Assembly (NCBI RefSeq): GCF_004923295.1
Contig: NZ_CP039638.1
Span: forward strand, 519,446 to 583,445
Source: Azospirillum sp. TSH100
GTDB lineage: Bacteria; Pseudomonadota; Alphaproteobacteria; Azospirillales; Azospirillaceae
DNA: 64,000 bases
Direction of reading: 5' to 3'
Shown: positions 42,591 to 51,143 of the stretch, piece after piece
How the letters are laid out: each line of letters starts with the position of its first letter
Numbering within the stretch: the stretch's first letter is position 1
Notes under the pieces: model-generated
Database searches by the model: none
Told to the model about the DNA's origin: nothing
Seen by the model: the letters and a program-made list of their open reading frames with translations, nothing else
Made by a program: the position numbers and the translations under genes

Positions 42591-43874
42591 TCAGTGCATC
42601 AGCATGCGCGGCAGCCACAGCGAGAAGGCCGGGACATAGGTGACCAGCAGCAGCGCCACGAACAGCGCCCCGTAGAAGGGCGTGATGGAGCGCATCACCT
42701 CGCCCACCGACACGCCGCCGATGGCACAGCCGATGAACTGGGTGGTGCCGACCGGCGGAGTGTTCAGGCCAAGGGCGCAGTTTATCAGCATGACGATGCC
42801 GAACTGCACCGGATCCATGCCGTACTGCATGGCGATCGGCAGGAAGATCGGCGTGCAGATCAGGATGGTGCTGGCCATGTCCATGAAGGTGCCCAGCAGG
42901 AACAGGATGATGTTGATCAGCAGGAAGATCATCAGCGGGTTGGTCGACACGCCGGCCAGCAGCTCGCCGGTCATGTCCGCCACCTCGTAGAGACCCATGA
43001 GGTACTGGAACATCGTCGACACGCCGATCAGCAGCAGCACCACGCCGGTGGTCTTCACCGTCTTGGCGGCGGCGGCCAGGAACTTCTCCCAGCTCAGCGT
43101 GCGGTAGACGAAGGTGGTCAGCAGCAGCGCGTAGATCACGGCGACCGAGGCCGACTCGGTGGCGGTGAACACGCCGGTGGTGATGCCGGCCAGGATGATG
43201 ACGACGATCAGCAGGCCGGGCGCCGCGGCGGCGAAGGAATGCGCCAGGATGTCCCAGCCGGGGAAGGTCCCCTTGGGATAGCCGCGCTTCACCGCGACGT
43301 AATAGGCGGCCCCCAGGTTGCAGACCATCAGCAGCAGCGCCGGCATCAGCCCCGCGGCGATCAGCGCCCCGATCGACGCCTTGCCGCCGGCGGCCAGCGC
43401 GTAGATGATCATGTTGTGGCTGGTCGGCATCAGCGCGCCGACCAGGGCGGCGTGGGTGGTGACGTTGACCGCGTAGTCGGCGTGGTAGCCTTCCCGCTTC
43501 ATCATCGGGATCATCACGGCGCCCATGGCCGACACGTCGGCGACCGGCGATCCGGCGACGCCGCCGAACAGGGTGCAGGCCACCACGTTGGACATGCCGA
43601 GCCCGCCGCGGATGTGGCCGACCATGCTCTTGGCCGCGGTCACGATCTTGTCGGCGACGCCGCCGTGCAGCATCAGCTCGCCGGAGAAGACGAAGAAGGG
43701 AATGGCCAGGAACGAGAAGACGTTCATGCCCGACATCATCTGCTGGAAGACCACCGCGACGGGCAGGCCTTCATAGAGGATGGTGCAGAGCGCCGACAGG
43801 CCGATGGCGAAGGCGACCGGAATGCCGAGGATGAGGAAGCCGAAGAAGGTGATGGTCAGGATGGTCAGTTCCAT
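42591..43874 (-). CDS. dctM: TRAP transporter large permease (DctM)
   Basis: Large membrane subunit of 427 residues with about twelve hydrophobic segments. Family signatures are VFSFLAIPFFVFSGELM, FGGVAGSPVADVSAMGAVMIP and ALGLNTPPVGTTQF. It carries out sodium-coupled uptake together with DctQ and DctP. The start overlaps the end of dctQ by 10 bases. The regulon operator before dctP points to a uronate or related sugar acid as substrate. Confidence 0.95.
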   Translation of the reverse strand: MELTILTITFFGFLILGIPVAFAIGLSALCTILYEGLPVAVVFQQMMSGMNVFSFLAIPFFVFSGELMLHGGVADKIVTAAKSMVGHIRGGLGMSNVVACTLFGGVAGSPVADVSAMGAVMIPMMKREGYHADYAVNVTTHAALVGALMPTSHNMIIYALAAGGKASIGALIAAGLMPALLLMVCNLGAAYYVAVKRGYPKGTFPGWDILAHSFAAAAPGLLIVVIILAGITTGVFTATESASVAVIYALLLTTFVYRTLSWEKFLAAAAKTVKTTGVVLLLIGVSTMFQYLMGLYEVADMTGELLAGVSTNPLMIFLLINIILFLLGTFMDMASTILICTPIFLPIAMQYGMDPVQFGIVMLINCALGLNTPPVGTTQFIGCAIGGVSVGEVMRSITPFYGALFVALLLVTYVPAFSLWLPRMLMH

Positions 43875-44404
43875 GACGGCTTGACCTCCTCGCCGCGCAC
43901 GATGGCGACGATATGCTCGATGGAGAAGAGAACGATCAGGACGCCCGACAGCACCAGCGGCACATAGCGCACGGCTTCGGAGACGTGAAGGTTCGGGATG
44001 GTGTAGGAGGCGACCGAGCTGCCGAGGATCCAGCCGTTGTAGGCCATGCAGCCGCCGAAGATGCCGACCAGGGCGTAGATCAGGATGTCCATCTTGCGGC
44101 GCGCGCTGTCCGACAGCATCACCAGCAGCGATTCCAGCCCGATATGCCCGGCGTCGCGGACGCCGACGGCGGCACCGATCAGCGTGACGTAGAGCACCAG
44201 CACGATCGCCAGGCTTTCCGCCCAGGTCGGCGAGCTGTTCAGCACATAGCGGCCGAACACCTGATAGAAGACGACGCACACGATCATCATCAAACCGATG
44301 ATGGCGGCATACATGCCGGTCTTGGCCAGCACCGCATTCATGCGGGTCAGCCAGCCGGTCGCATGCGGCGGGCTGACGTCCATTGCTTGCAGCTCGATAT
44401 CCAT
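43865..44404 (-). CDS. dctQ: TRAP transporter small permease (DctQ)
   Basis: Small membrane subunit of 179 residues with four hydrophobic segments and the typical FYQVFGRYVLNSSPTWAESLA and DAGHIGLESLL segments. Start taken at 44404 (MDIELQ), behind GGGGAG; an upstream GTG-type start is possible. It lies 98 bp after dctP. Confidence 0.93.
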   Translation of the reverse strand: MDIELQAMDVSPPHATGWLTRMNAVLAKTGMYAAIIGLMMIVCVVFYQVFGRYVLNSSPTWAESLAIVLVLYVTLIGAAVGVRDAGHIGLESLLVMLSDSARRKMDILIYALVGIFGGCMAYNGWILGSSVASYTIPNLHVSEAVRYVPLVLSGVLIVLFSIEHIVAIVRGEEVKPSWN

Positions 44405-44502
44405 GCTGCGGCTCCCCACTCCTGAGACCCCGGCGATGCGCGGTCCGCCCCTGACGGGACGAGGCCGCGCGCCGCCTTGTTCTTGGCGTTACGGAAAGGT
44501 CG

Positions 44503-45507
44503 TTACTTGGTTTCCTGGACGCGCTGGACGAGGCTCTGCAGCTTCGGCGTGTTCGCGAACTGGGCGTAGACCGGCTTCATGGCGTCGATGAATTCCTGTT
44601 TGTTCGGAACCTCGACGATCTGGGCGCCGGCCTGGGTCACGATCTCCTTCGACTTCAGCTCGCGCTCGTCCCACAGCTTGCGCATGTAGGGAACGGAGTC
44701 CTTGGCGGCCTTGCGGATGGTGGCCTGATCGTCCTTCGACAGGCGGTCCCAGGCGACCTTGGAGAAGACCAGCACTTCCGGCGCCATCGCGTGTTCGGTC
44801 AGGGTGAAGTACTTGGCCGCCTCGAAGTGGCGGGAGGACTCGTAGGACGGGTAGTTGTTCTCGGCGGCATCGACGATGCCGGTCTTCAGCGCGGTGTAGA
44901 CCTCGCCGAAGGGCATCGGCGTGGCGTTGGCGCCCAGCGCCTGGATCATGGCGACGAACAGGTCGGACTGCTGGACGCGGATCTTGGCGCCCTTCATGTC
45001 GGCCAGCGTCTTGTAGGGCTTGGCCGCCGAATACATGCTGCGCGAGCCGCTGTCGTAGAAGGCCAGACCGATCATGCCCTGGCTTTCCATCGCCGCCAGG
45101 ATCTCGTCGCCGATCGGGCCGTCCAGCACGCGGCGCATGTGGCCGGTGTCGCGGAAGATGAAGGGCAGCGCGGTGACCATCGTCTCCGGCACCACGTTGT
45201 TCAGCGGCGCCACGTTGATGCGCATCATCTCCAGCGCGCCGATCTTCAGCTGCTCGATGGTGTCCTTCTCGGTGCCGAGCGCGCCGTTCGGGAACACCTT
45301 GATGCCCAGCTTGCCGTTGCTGCGCTCGGCCACCAGCTTGCCGACATAGCGCACCGCCTCGACGGTCGGGTAGTCGGTCGGGTGGATGTCGGCGGAGCGG
45401 AAATCGCGGGCGGCGGCCGGCGCCGACAGGACGGGAGCGGCCAGGATGCCGCAGACGGCACAGGCGGCCAGCAGCGCGGTGCGGACCGAAGTGAGCGAAA
45501 ACTTCAT
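44503..45507 (-). CDS. dctP: TRAP transporter substrate-binding protein (DctP/SiaP family)
   Basis: Periplasmic binding protein of 334 residues with a Sec signal peptide (cleavage likely after APAAA, about residue 33). The mature part starts FRSADIHPTDYPTVEAVRYVG; the conserved substrate-carboxylate arginine region is GAKIRVQQSDLF, and NNYPSYESSRHFE follows the family pattern. A strong AGGAGGAG precedes the start. The predicted promoter with a GntR operator lies about 300 bp upstream. Confidence 0.95.
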   Translation of the reverse strand: MKFSLTSVRTALLAACAVCGILAAPVLSAPAAARDFRSADIHPTDYPTVEAVRYVGKLVAERSNGKLGIKVFPNGALGTEKDTIEQLKIGALEMMRINVAPLNNVVPETMVTALPFIFRDTGHMRRVLDGPIGDEILAAMESQGMIGLAFYDSGSRSMYSAAKPYKTLADMKGAKIRVQQSDLFVAMIQALGANATPMPFGEVYTALKTGIVDAAENNYPSYESSRHFEAAKYFTLTEHAMAPEVLVFSKVAWDRLSKDDQATIRKAAKDSVPYMRKLWDERELKSKEIVTQAGAQIVEVPNKQEFIDAMKPVYAQFANTPKLQSLVQRVQETK

Positions 45508-46043
45508 AGGTTCTCCTCCTGATGGCGGGGACGGAGCCTGATGCGGCCCGTCTCCTCTCTTGTTCTGGTGTTGCCTGGTTGACCGGCGGGCCACGGGCCG
45601 CCTGCACCCCACTGGACGAAGTGTGGACCGGCGGCAGGCAAGGCATCGAAGATCGGACGCAGCGGCGGCCGGTTTTCGCAGCGCTGCGATGGCGCGGCGC
45701 GCAACCGGGCATCATGCACGGCCGATACGGCCACGCCCGCGTTCCTGTCCTCGCTCAAGCCCCCCGGCTTGCCTTGCGCGGCCCCCTGTTCACGGCACTT
45801 AGGATATTAGTATATCAATCTGCGCGCAACCCTGAAAGTTCAAAGCGGCAACTACCGTTCGGACTTTGATCTGTTCAGGATTGCGGGGAGAGGGACAAAG
45901 TGACCGCCGCGGCGGGTTTCAGCCAGCGCACGGATCGCCGCAGGGGGGCGGGTGCGACATTCGGCCCCAGCCTTCGCCGCAGCCTTCCCCCCATTCGTTC
46001 AGATGCGACGACCAGCCGCTTTCGGCCGTTAAGGCGTAACTGT
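45508..46043. other. Long intergenic region with dctPQM promoter
   Basis: No supported gene lies in these 536 bp. The minus-strand promoter at 45801-45829 would give dctP a 5' leader of roughly 285 bases. Plus-strand open frames here look non-coding. The segment next to terC is C-rich; no intrinsic terminator for terC was found. Confidence 0.6.
45801..45829 (-). promoter_or_regulatory. dctPQM promoter with GntR operator copy 5
   Basis: On the minus strand TTGCGC (45824-45829) and TATCCT (45801-45806) are separated by 17 bp. The operator copy TATTAGTATATCAATC (45805-45820) fills the spacer. Its left half matches 6 of 8 positions and its right half 5 of 8 of the shared palindrome. Confidence 0.6.
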
Positions 46044-46682
46044 TCAGGCGTGACCATTCACCAGGGGCCACACCTCCAGGGCGCCGCGATAGATCATGTG
46101 CAGGGCGACATAGAGGATGATGGCGAGGCCGACATAGGCCAGCCAGCGGTGCTTGTGCAGGATGCGGGCGATCAGGCTGGCGGCGAGGCCCATCAGGGCG
46201 ATGGACAGGGTCAGGCCGATGACCAGCACCCCCAGATGCTCGCGCGCCGCCCCGGCGACGGCCAGCACGTTGTCGAGCGACATCGACACGTCGGCGACGA
46301 CGATCTGCCAGACCGCCTGCCCCAGCGTCTTGCGCGGACCTGCGGCGGCGGCGTCATCGTTCTCCAGCGCCTCGACCGCCTCGTCCTCCTCCTGGGACTG
46401 GCGCAGCTCGCGCCACATCTTCCAGCACACCCACAGCAGCAGCACGCCGCCGGCCAGCAGCAGCCCGATGACCTGGAGAAGCTGGGTGGTGACCGCCGCG
46501 AAGGCGATGCGCAGCACGGTGGCGGCCAGGATGCCGATCAGGATCGCCTTGCCGCGCTGCTCCTTCGGCAGACCGGCGGCGGCCAGACCGATGACGATGG
46601 CGTTGTCGCCGGCCAGCACCAGATCGATCATGATGACCTGGAGCAGCGCGATCAGCGCCTCGGTGGTGAAGAGTTCCATCAT
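46044..46682 (-). CDS. TerC family integral membrane protein (YjbE-like)
   Basis: Polytopic membrane protein of 212 residues with about six or seven hydrophobic segments. The paired acidic motifs VIMIDLVLAGDNAIVIGLAA and VVADVSMSLDNVLAVAGAA, with metal-coordinating Asp/Asn, define the TerC family, whose characterised members export manganese. A cytoplasmic Glu/Asp-rich loop (SQEEDEAVEALENDD) separates the two halves. A structured leader may lie upstream. Confidence 0.9.
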   Translation of the reverse strand: MMELFTTEALIALLQVIMIDLVLAGDNAIVIGLAAAGLPKEQRGKAILIGILAATVLRIAFAAVTTQLLQVIGLLLAGGVLLLWVCWKMWRELRQSQEEDEAVEALENDDAAAAGPRKTLGQAVWQIVVADVSMSLDNVLAVAGAAREHLGVLVIGLTLSIALMGLAASLIARILHKHRWLAYVGLAIILYVALHMIYRGALEVWPLVNGHA

Positions 46683-46743
46683 TTGGGCACGAGTCCTCGC
46701 ATCACGATCAGTGTGGGAGGAGAGGCCGCGCAGGGTCTTCTGA

Positions 46744-46889
46744 TGACCGGCGGGACCGCGCCGAAGGCGTCGGACGGGATGCGCCGGTCAGGGGCAAGAG
46801 GCGCGGGCCGCTCCTGATGTTCCCAGTCCGACATCGCAACCGGTGAGGGTTGCCAGAGGGGCCCGGCCTGGTTCTGGCGCTTTACGCCA
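46744..46889 (-). promoter_or_regulatory. Structured leader candidate upstream of the TerC gene
   Basis: Three hairpins lie in the 267-bp gap before terC. One is a 9-bp stem (46744-46752 with 46782-46790; TGACCGGCG / CGCCGGTCA) enclosing a CGCC-gaa-GGCG hairpin. Another is GCAACC-N6-GGTTGC (46836-46853). The third is TGGCG-N6-CGCCA (46874-46889). TerC genes are often controlled by the manganese riboswitch yybP-ykoY; its GGGGAGUA signature was not found, so this is only a candidate. Confidence 0.3.
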
Positions 46890-46949
46890 AAGCGGTGGAT
46901 TGCGCAAGGCTGTGATTCCGGCCTGCGGAACTCCGGTCGATGACAGGGA

Positions 46950-48005
46950 TCAGGGCGCCGCCACCTCCACGCTTCCGCCGCTGCCCGATGCTTCCAGCAT
47001 CGCTTCGATCAGCCGGTGCACCTTCAGCGCCTCGCGCCCGTCCACCCGCGGCCGGCGTCCTTCGTCCAGCGCGTCGAGGAAATCGGACAGCACCGCGCGG
47101 TGATGCTGGTGGGAGAAGGCCATCGGGTCGGCCCCGCCGCCCAGCGTGGCGCCGTCCTCGCCGGCAACGATGTGCTCGCCATTGACCAGCTGCACCTCCA
47201 GCCGGTCGCCGGCCAGCACGGCGGAGCCGCCGGTTCCGGCGATCTCGATCCGCTCGGGATATCCCGGATAGACGGCGGTGGTGGCGTTCACGGTCGCCAG
47301 CATGCCGTTGCCATAGCTGAGGGCGACGGCGACCATATCCTCCGTGTCCATGCCCACAGCCGGGTCCGACTTGCGCAGGGCGCTGGTGGCGGCGAAGCCG
47401 GCAACCCGATCCGGCAGGCCAACGAGGCCGACAAAGGCGTCCAGCGTGTGGATCGCCTGGGTGAGCAACACGCCGCCGCCGTCGCGCGCCTTCATGCCGC
47501 GGCCGGGCTGGGCGTAATAGGCATTGTCGCGCCACCAGCGCACCGACACCGCGGCGGTCAGCGGCCGGCCCAGCGTGCCGTCGCGCATCAGCGCCGCCAG
47601 CCGTTCGACCGAGGCGCGGAAACGGTGCTGCAACACCACACCCAGCGTCAGCCCGGCCTTCTCCATCGCGGAGACCACCGCCCGTGCGCCCTCCGGCGTG
47701 GCGTCCAGCGGCTTCTCCAGCAGCACATGCTTGCCGGCGGCGGCACAGCGCGCCACCAAGGCGGCATGGCTGTCGGGCGGCGTCAGCAGCAGGACGGCCG
47801 ACAGGGACGGATCCTCCAGCAGGCTTTCCAGCCGGTCGACCACCGGCAGGCCATGGCGGGCGGCGAAGGCGGCGCGGCGCGCGGCCGACGGGCTGAAGCA
47901 GCCCGCCACCTCCACCCGGCCGGCCAGATCGATCAGGCTCTGCGCATGGGGCGCCGATGCCATGCCGAGGCCGATGACGCCGATGCGGCGGCGGGAACCG
48001 GTCAT
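46950..48005 (-). CDS. Gfo/Idh/MocA family NAD(P)-dependent oxidoreductase
   Basis: Sugar or sugar-acid dehydrogenase-like protein of 351 residues. The Rossmann motif GVIGLGMASAPHAQSL is at the N-terminus; the EKPLD motif (near residue 96) carries the conserved catalytic lysine; a GGGVLLTQAIHTLDAF segment holds the usual active-site histidine. Substrate unknown. It overlaps the end of gntR3 by four bases, so both are cotranscribed from a promoter with the uronate operator. Confidence 0.9.
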   Translation of the reverse strand: MTGSRRRIGVIGLGMASAPHAQSLIDLAGRVEVAGCFSPSAARRAAFAARHGLPVVDRLESLLEDPSLSAVLLLTPPDSHAALVARCAAAGKHVLLEKPLDATPEGARAVVSAMEKAGLTLGVVLQHRFRASVERLAALMRDGTLGRPLTAAVSVRWWRDNAYYAQPGRGMKARDGGGVLLTQAIHTLDAFVGLVGLPDRVAGFAATSALRKSDPAVGMDTEDMVAVALSYGNGMLATVNATTAVYPGYPERIEIAGTGGSAVLAGDRLEVQLVNGEHIVAGEDGATLGGGADPMAFSHQHHRAVLSDFLDALDEGRRPRVDGREALKVHRLIEAMLEASGSGGSVEVAAP

Positions 48006-48841
48006 CGAAGCGCTCCGTCCAGGGAGGCCACGTCGGCAGCGATATCGGCGGTCAGGCTGCCCGAGAAATAGAGCGGTGCCGCGTTGCGCACGTCGTCCAC
48101 CGTGATCTGCAAATTGTCGAGATGGCGCACCAGACTCTGTTCGGCCTGATCGGGGTCATGGCCGGCGATCGCCTCAACGATGGCCTCATGCTCGGCGATG
48201 ACCGTGCGCATGCGGCCGGGGACCGGCAGGGTCAGGCGGCGGCAACGGTCGAGCTGGACCTTGGCCTGCTGGATGATCGCCCAGAAGCCGGGATATCCCG
48301 CCATCTCGGTGATCTGGGCGTGGAAGGCCTCGTCCGCCTGATGGAAGCCGTCGGCATCGCCCACCGCATCGACCTCGCGCTGATGTTCCAGGCAGGCGCG
48401 CAGTGCGGCGATCTGGCTGCGGCTGGCCCGTTCGGCGGCGAAGCGCACGGTCGCCCGCTCCAGCACCTTGCGGATCACGCCGGCTTCCGGCAGGGCGCCC
48501 AGCGGAATGCGGGCGACGAAGGTGCCGGATTGCGGGAAGATCTCGATCAGCCCCTCGTCGGCCAGCCGCAGCACCGCCTCGCGCACCGGGGTGCGGCTGA
48601 CGCCATAGGCCTCGGCGATCTGCTTTTCGGCGATCGGCTCGCCCGGCTTGCGTTTCAGCGACACGATCTCCGCCCGCAGGTCGCGGTGGATGGCGTCGGC
48701 CGCGGTCGGACCGCGCCGCATGTCCCGGCGCGCCGGCGGGCGGCTCAGCAGCGCGGCGGTCTTTGCCGGGAGACTTGGCGGCGTCGATGATGGGGGTGCC
48801 GCGATGGAACCGGTTTTGGCCGGCGGGTTGCCCGATGGCAT
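48002..48841 (-). CDS. GntR family (FadR/FCD subfamily) transcriptional regulator 3
   Basis: Third paralogue, 279 residues, with a longer disordered N-terminus, then IAEAYGVSRTPVREAVLRLADEGLIEIFPQSGTFVARI and an FCD domain (HQADEAFHAQI, EHEAIVEAI, LVRHLDNLQ). The recognition helices of the three regulators are nearly identical, so they should read the same DNA motif. Start at 48841 behind GAGGAGG; a GTG 24 bases upstream is less likely. Confidence 0.9.
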   Translation of the reverse strand: MPSGNPPAKTGSIAAPPSSTPPSLPAKTAALLSRPPARRDMRRGPTAADAIHRDLRAEIVSLKRKPGEPIAEKQIAEAYGVSRTPVREAVLRLADEGLIEIFPQSGTFVARIPLGALPEAGVIRKVLERATVRFAAERASRSQIAALRACLEHQREVDAVGDADGFHQADEAFHAQITEMAGYPGFWAIIQQAKVQLDRCRRLTLPVPGRMRTVIAEHEAIVEAIAGHDPDQAEQSLVRHLDNLQITVDDVRNAAPLYFSGSLTADIAADVASLDGALR

Positions 48842-48876
48842 GGCGTCCAGCCTCCTCAGAAGCACATGCCTCAGAA

Positions 48877-48892
48877 TACTAATATATCAGCT
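48877..48892. promoter_or_regulatory. GntR operator copy 6 (upstream of gntR3)
   Basis: TACTAATATATCAGCT has a perfect left half. It lies in the spacer of a possible minus-strand promoter (TTGCCG, 18 bp, TATTCT) and 36 bp before the gntR3 start. Confidence 0.65.
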
Positions 48893-48991
48893 AGCGCGGC
48901 AAGCGATTTCCTCATCCCCCGTCCGGATCGGGGTGTGACAAAGGCGCCCTCACTCCCGTCATGGATGTGGGAGGAGAGCGCGAGCGCCCTC

Positions 48992-51043
48992 CTAGAGTCC
49001 CGCCGCCAGCTTCGTTCCCTGGGCGATGGCGCGCTTGGCGTCCAGTTCGGCCGCGACGTCGGCGCCGCCGATCAGGTGGACGGCGATGCCCGCGGCCTCC
49101 AGCGGGGCGTAAAGATCGCGCAACGGCTCCTGGCCGGTGCACAGCACGATGCTGTCCACCGCCAGCGTCTGCACCCGCTCGCGCTTCTCGCCGAAGCTGA
49201 TGGTCAGCCCCTCGTCGTCGATGCGCTCGTAATTCACGCCGGACAGCGCCTGGATGTTCTTCATCTTCAGCTGCGCCCGGTGGATCCAGCCGGTGGTCTT
49301 GCCCAGGCCGGCGCCGGGCTTGCTCGCCTTGCGCTGGAGCAGCACGACCTCACGGGCCGGCGGCGTCAAATGCGGGCGGATGCCGGCGACGCCGCCACGC
49401 GCCGCGGCCGGATCGGCCACCCCCCATTCCGCCCGCCACAGCGCTGGATCCTGGCTGGGCGACGTCCCCTCATGCACCAGAAATTCGCTGACGTCGAAGC
49501 CGATGCCGCCGGCCCCCACCACGGCGACGCGGCGGCCGACCGGCTTGGCGCCGCGCAGCACATCGATGTAGGTCAGCACCTTGGGATGATCCTGGCCTGG
49601 GATCTTCGGGTCGCGCGGCACCACCCCGGTCGCCAGCACCACCGCGTCATAGCCGGCCCCGGTCAGGTCATCGGCGCCCACCCGCCGTCCCAGATGCAGC
49701 GCCACCCCGGTTTCCGCCAGCCGGTGACGGAAATAGCGCAGCGTCTCGTGGAACTCCTCCTTGCCGGGGATCCGCTTCGCCATGTTGAACTGGCCGCCGA
49801 TCTCATCCGCCGCGTCGAACAGGTGAACCTCGTGCCCGCGCTCCGCCGCCGTCGTGGCGCAGGCAAGCCCGGCCGGCCCGGCGCCGACCACGGCGACGCG
49901 CTTGCGCTGTCTGGCCGGGGTAATCACCAGTTCCGTCTCGTGGCAGGCGCGCGGGTTGACCAGGCAGCTCGCCGTCTTGCCGGAGAAGATATGGTCCAGG
50001 CAGGCCTGGTTGCAGGCGATGCAGCTGTTGATCGCCGCCGCCCGGCCCGCCGCCGCCTTGGCGACGAAATCCGGGTCGGCCAGGAAGGGCCGCGCCATCG
50101 ACACCATGTCGGCCAGCCCCTCTCCGATCACCGCGTCGCCGACCTCCGGCGTGTTGATGCGGTTGGTGGTACAGAGCGGAATCGACACCGCGTCCTTCAG
50201 CTTGCCCGTCACCCAGGCGAAATTGGCGCGCGGCACGCTGGTGGCGATGGTCGGCACCCGCGCCTCGTGCCAGCCGATGCCGGTGTTGATGATGGTGGCC
50301 CCCGCCCGCTCGATGGCCTGGGCCAGCTGCACCACCTCCTCCCATGTGCTGCCGTCGGGGATCAGGTCCAGCATCGACAGGCGGTAGATGATGATGAAGT
50401 CGCGCCCGACCGCCTCGCGCATGCGCGACACGATCTCCACCGGAAAGCGCATGCGGTTCTCGTAGGAGCCGCCCCATTTGTCGGTGCGCCGGTTGGTGTG
50501 GGTGACCAGGAACTGGTTGATCAGGTAGCCTTCCGACCCCATCACCTCGACCCCGTCATAGCCGGCCTCGCGCGCCAGCTCGGCGCAGCGGACATAGGCG
50601 CGGATCTGGCGCTCCACCCCCCGCGCGGTCAGGGCGCGCGGGGTGAAGGGGGTGATCGGCGACTTGATGCGCGACGGCGCCACCGACAGCGGGCTGTAGG
50701 CATAGCGCCCGGCATGCAGGATCTGCAGCGCGATCCTGCCGTCTTCGGCATGCACCGCGTCGGTGATGACCCGATGCGCCCGCGCCGCCCCATGCCGCGC
50801 CAGGGTGGAGCCGAAGGGCGACAGCCAGCCCTCCACATTCGGCGAGAAGCCGCCGGTCACCATCAGCCCGACCCCGCCGCGCGCCCGCTCGGCGAAATAG
50901 GCGGCCAGCCGCGGGAAGTGGCGGCGCCGGTCCTCCAGCCCGGTGTGCATCGACCCCATCAGCACCCGGTTCTTCAGCACCGTGAAGCCGAGGTCGAGCG
51001 GGGCCAGCAGATGCGGGTAGGGCTGGGAGCCGGGCATAATCAC
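48992..51043 (-). CDS. fadH: NADPH-dependent 2,4-dienoyl-CoA reductase FadH
   Basis: Fe-S flavoenzyme of 683 residues needed for beta-oxidation of unsaturated fatty acids. It matches E. coli FadH throughout: an N-terminal FMN barrel (GYDGVEVMGSEGYLINQFL, GIGWHEARVPTIATSVPR), the [4Fe-4S] cysteines in CIACNQACLDHIFSGKTASC, an FAD fold (VAVVGAGPAGLACA) and an NADPH fold (VAVVGAGGIGFDVSEFL). A GTG at 51043 is used because GGAGG lies 10 bases before it; the ATG at 51037 is the alternative. Confidence 0.94.
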   Translation of the reverse strand: MIMPGSQPYPHLLAPLDLGFTVLKNRVLMGSMHTGLEDRRRHFPRLAAYFAERARGGVGLMVTGGFSPNVEGWLSPFGSTLARHGAARAHRVITDAVHAEDGRIALQILHAGRYAYSPLSVAPSRIKSPITPFTPRALTARGVERQIRAYVRCAELAREAGYDGVEVMGSEGYLINQFLVTHTNRRTDKWGGSYENRMRFPVEIVSRMREAVGRDFIIIYRLSMLDLIPDGSTWEEVVQLAQAIERAGATIINTGIGWHEARVPTIATSVPRANFAWVTGKLKDAVSIPLCTTNRINTPEVGDAVIGEGLADMVSMARPFLADPDFVAKAAAGRAAAINSCIACNQACLDHIFSGKTASCLVNPRACHETELVITPARQRKRVAVVGAGPAGLACATTAAERGHEVHLFDAADEIGGQFNMAKRIPGKEEFHETLRYFRHRLAETGVALHLGRRVGADDLTGAGYDAVVLATGVVPRDPKIPGQDHPKVLTYIDVLRGAKPVGRRVAVVGAGGIGFDVSEFLVHEGTSPSQDPALWRAEWGVADPAAARGGVAGIRPHLTPPAREVVLLQRKASKPGAGLGKTTGWIHRAQLKMKNIQALSGVNYERIDDEGLTISFGEKRERVQTLAVDSIVLCTGQEPLRDLYAPLEAAGIAVHLIGGADVAAELDAKRAIAQGTKLAAGL

Positions 51044-51128
51044 GGGCAAACGTCCTCCGGTTGTCGGACCCGCGCTTCTGGCGGCGCTGGGCAAACTGAT
51101 GATTGGCGGTGCGAATCCTAATTCAGGG

Positions 51129-51143
51129 TGACGTAAGCGTCAA
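51129..51143 (-). promoter_or_regulatory. LiuR-like palindrome in the fadH promoter
   Basis: On the minus strand TTGACGCTTACGTCA is an interrupted palindrome (TGACG-N4-CGTCA) resembling MerR-family LiuR sites (TTNACGT-type). It begins with a -35-like TTGACG (51138-51143) followed after 17 bp by TAGGAT, about 75-100 bp before the fadH start. Confidence 0.45.

Noticed and set aside
45522..45869. Plus-strand frame of 115 codons in the dctP-terC gap
   Set aside because: It crosses the predicted dctP promoter and operator, has no ribosome site, and its translation shows no conserved pattern.
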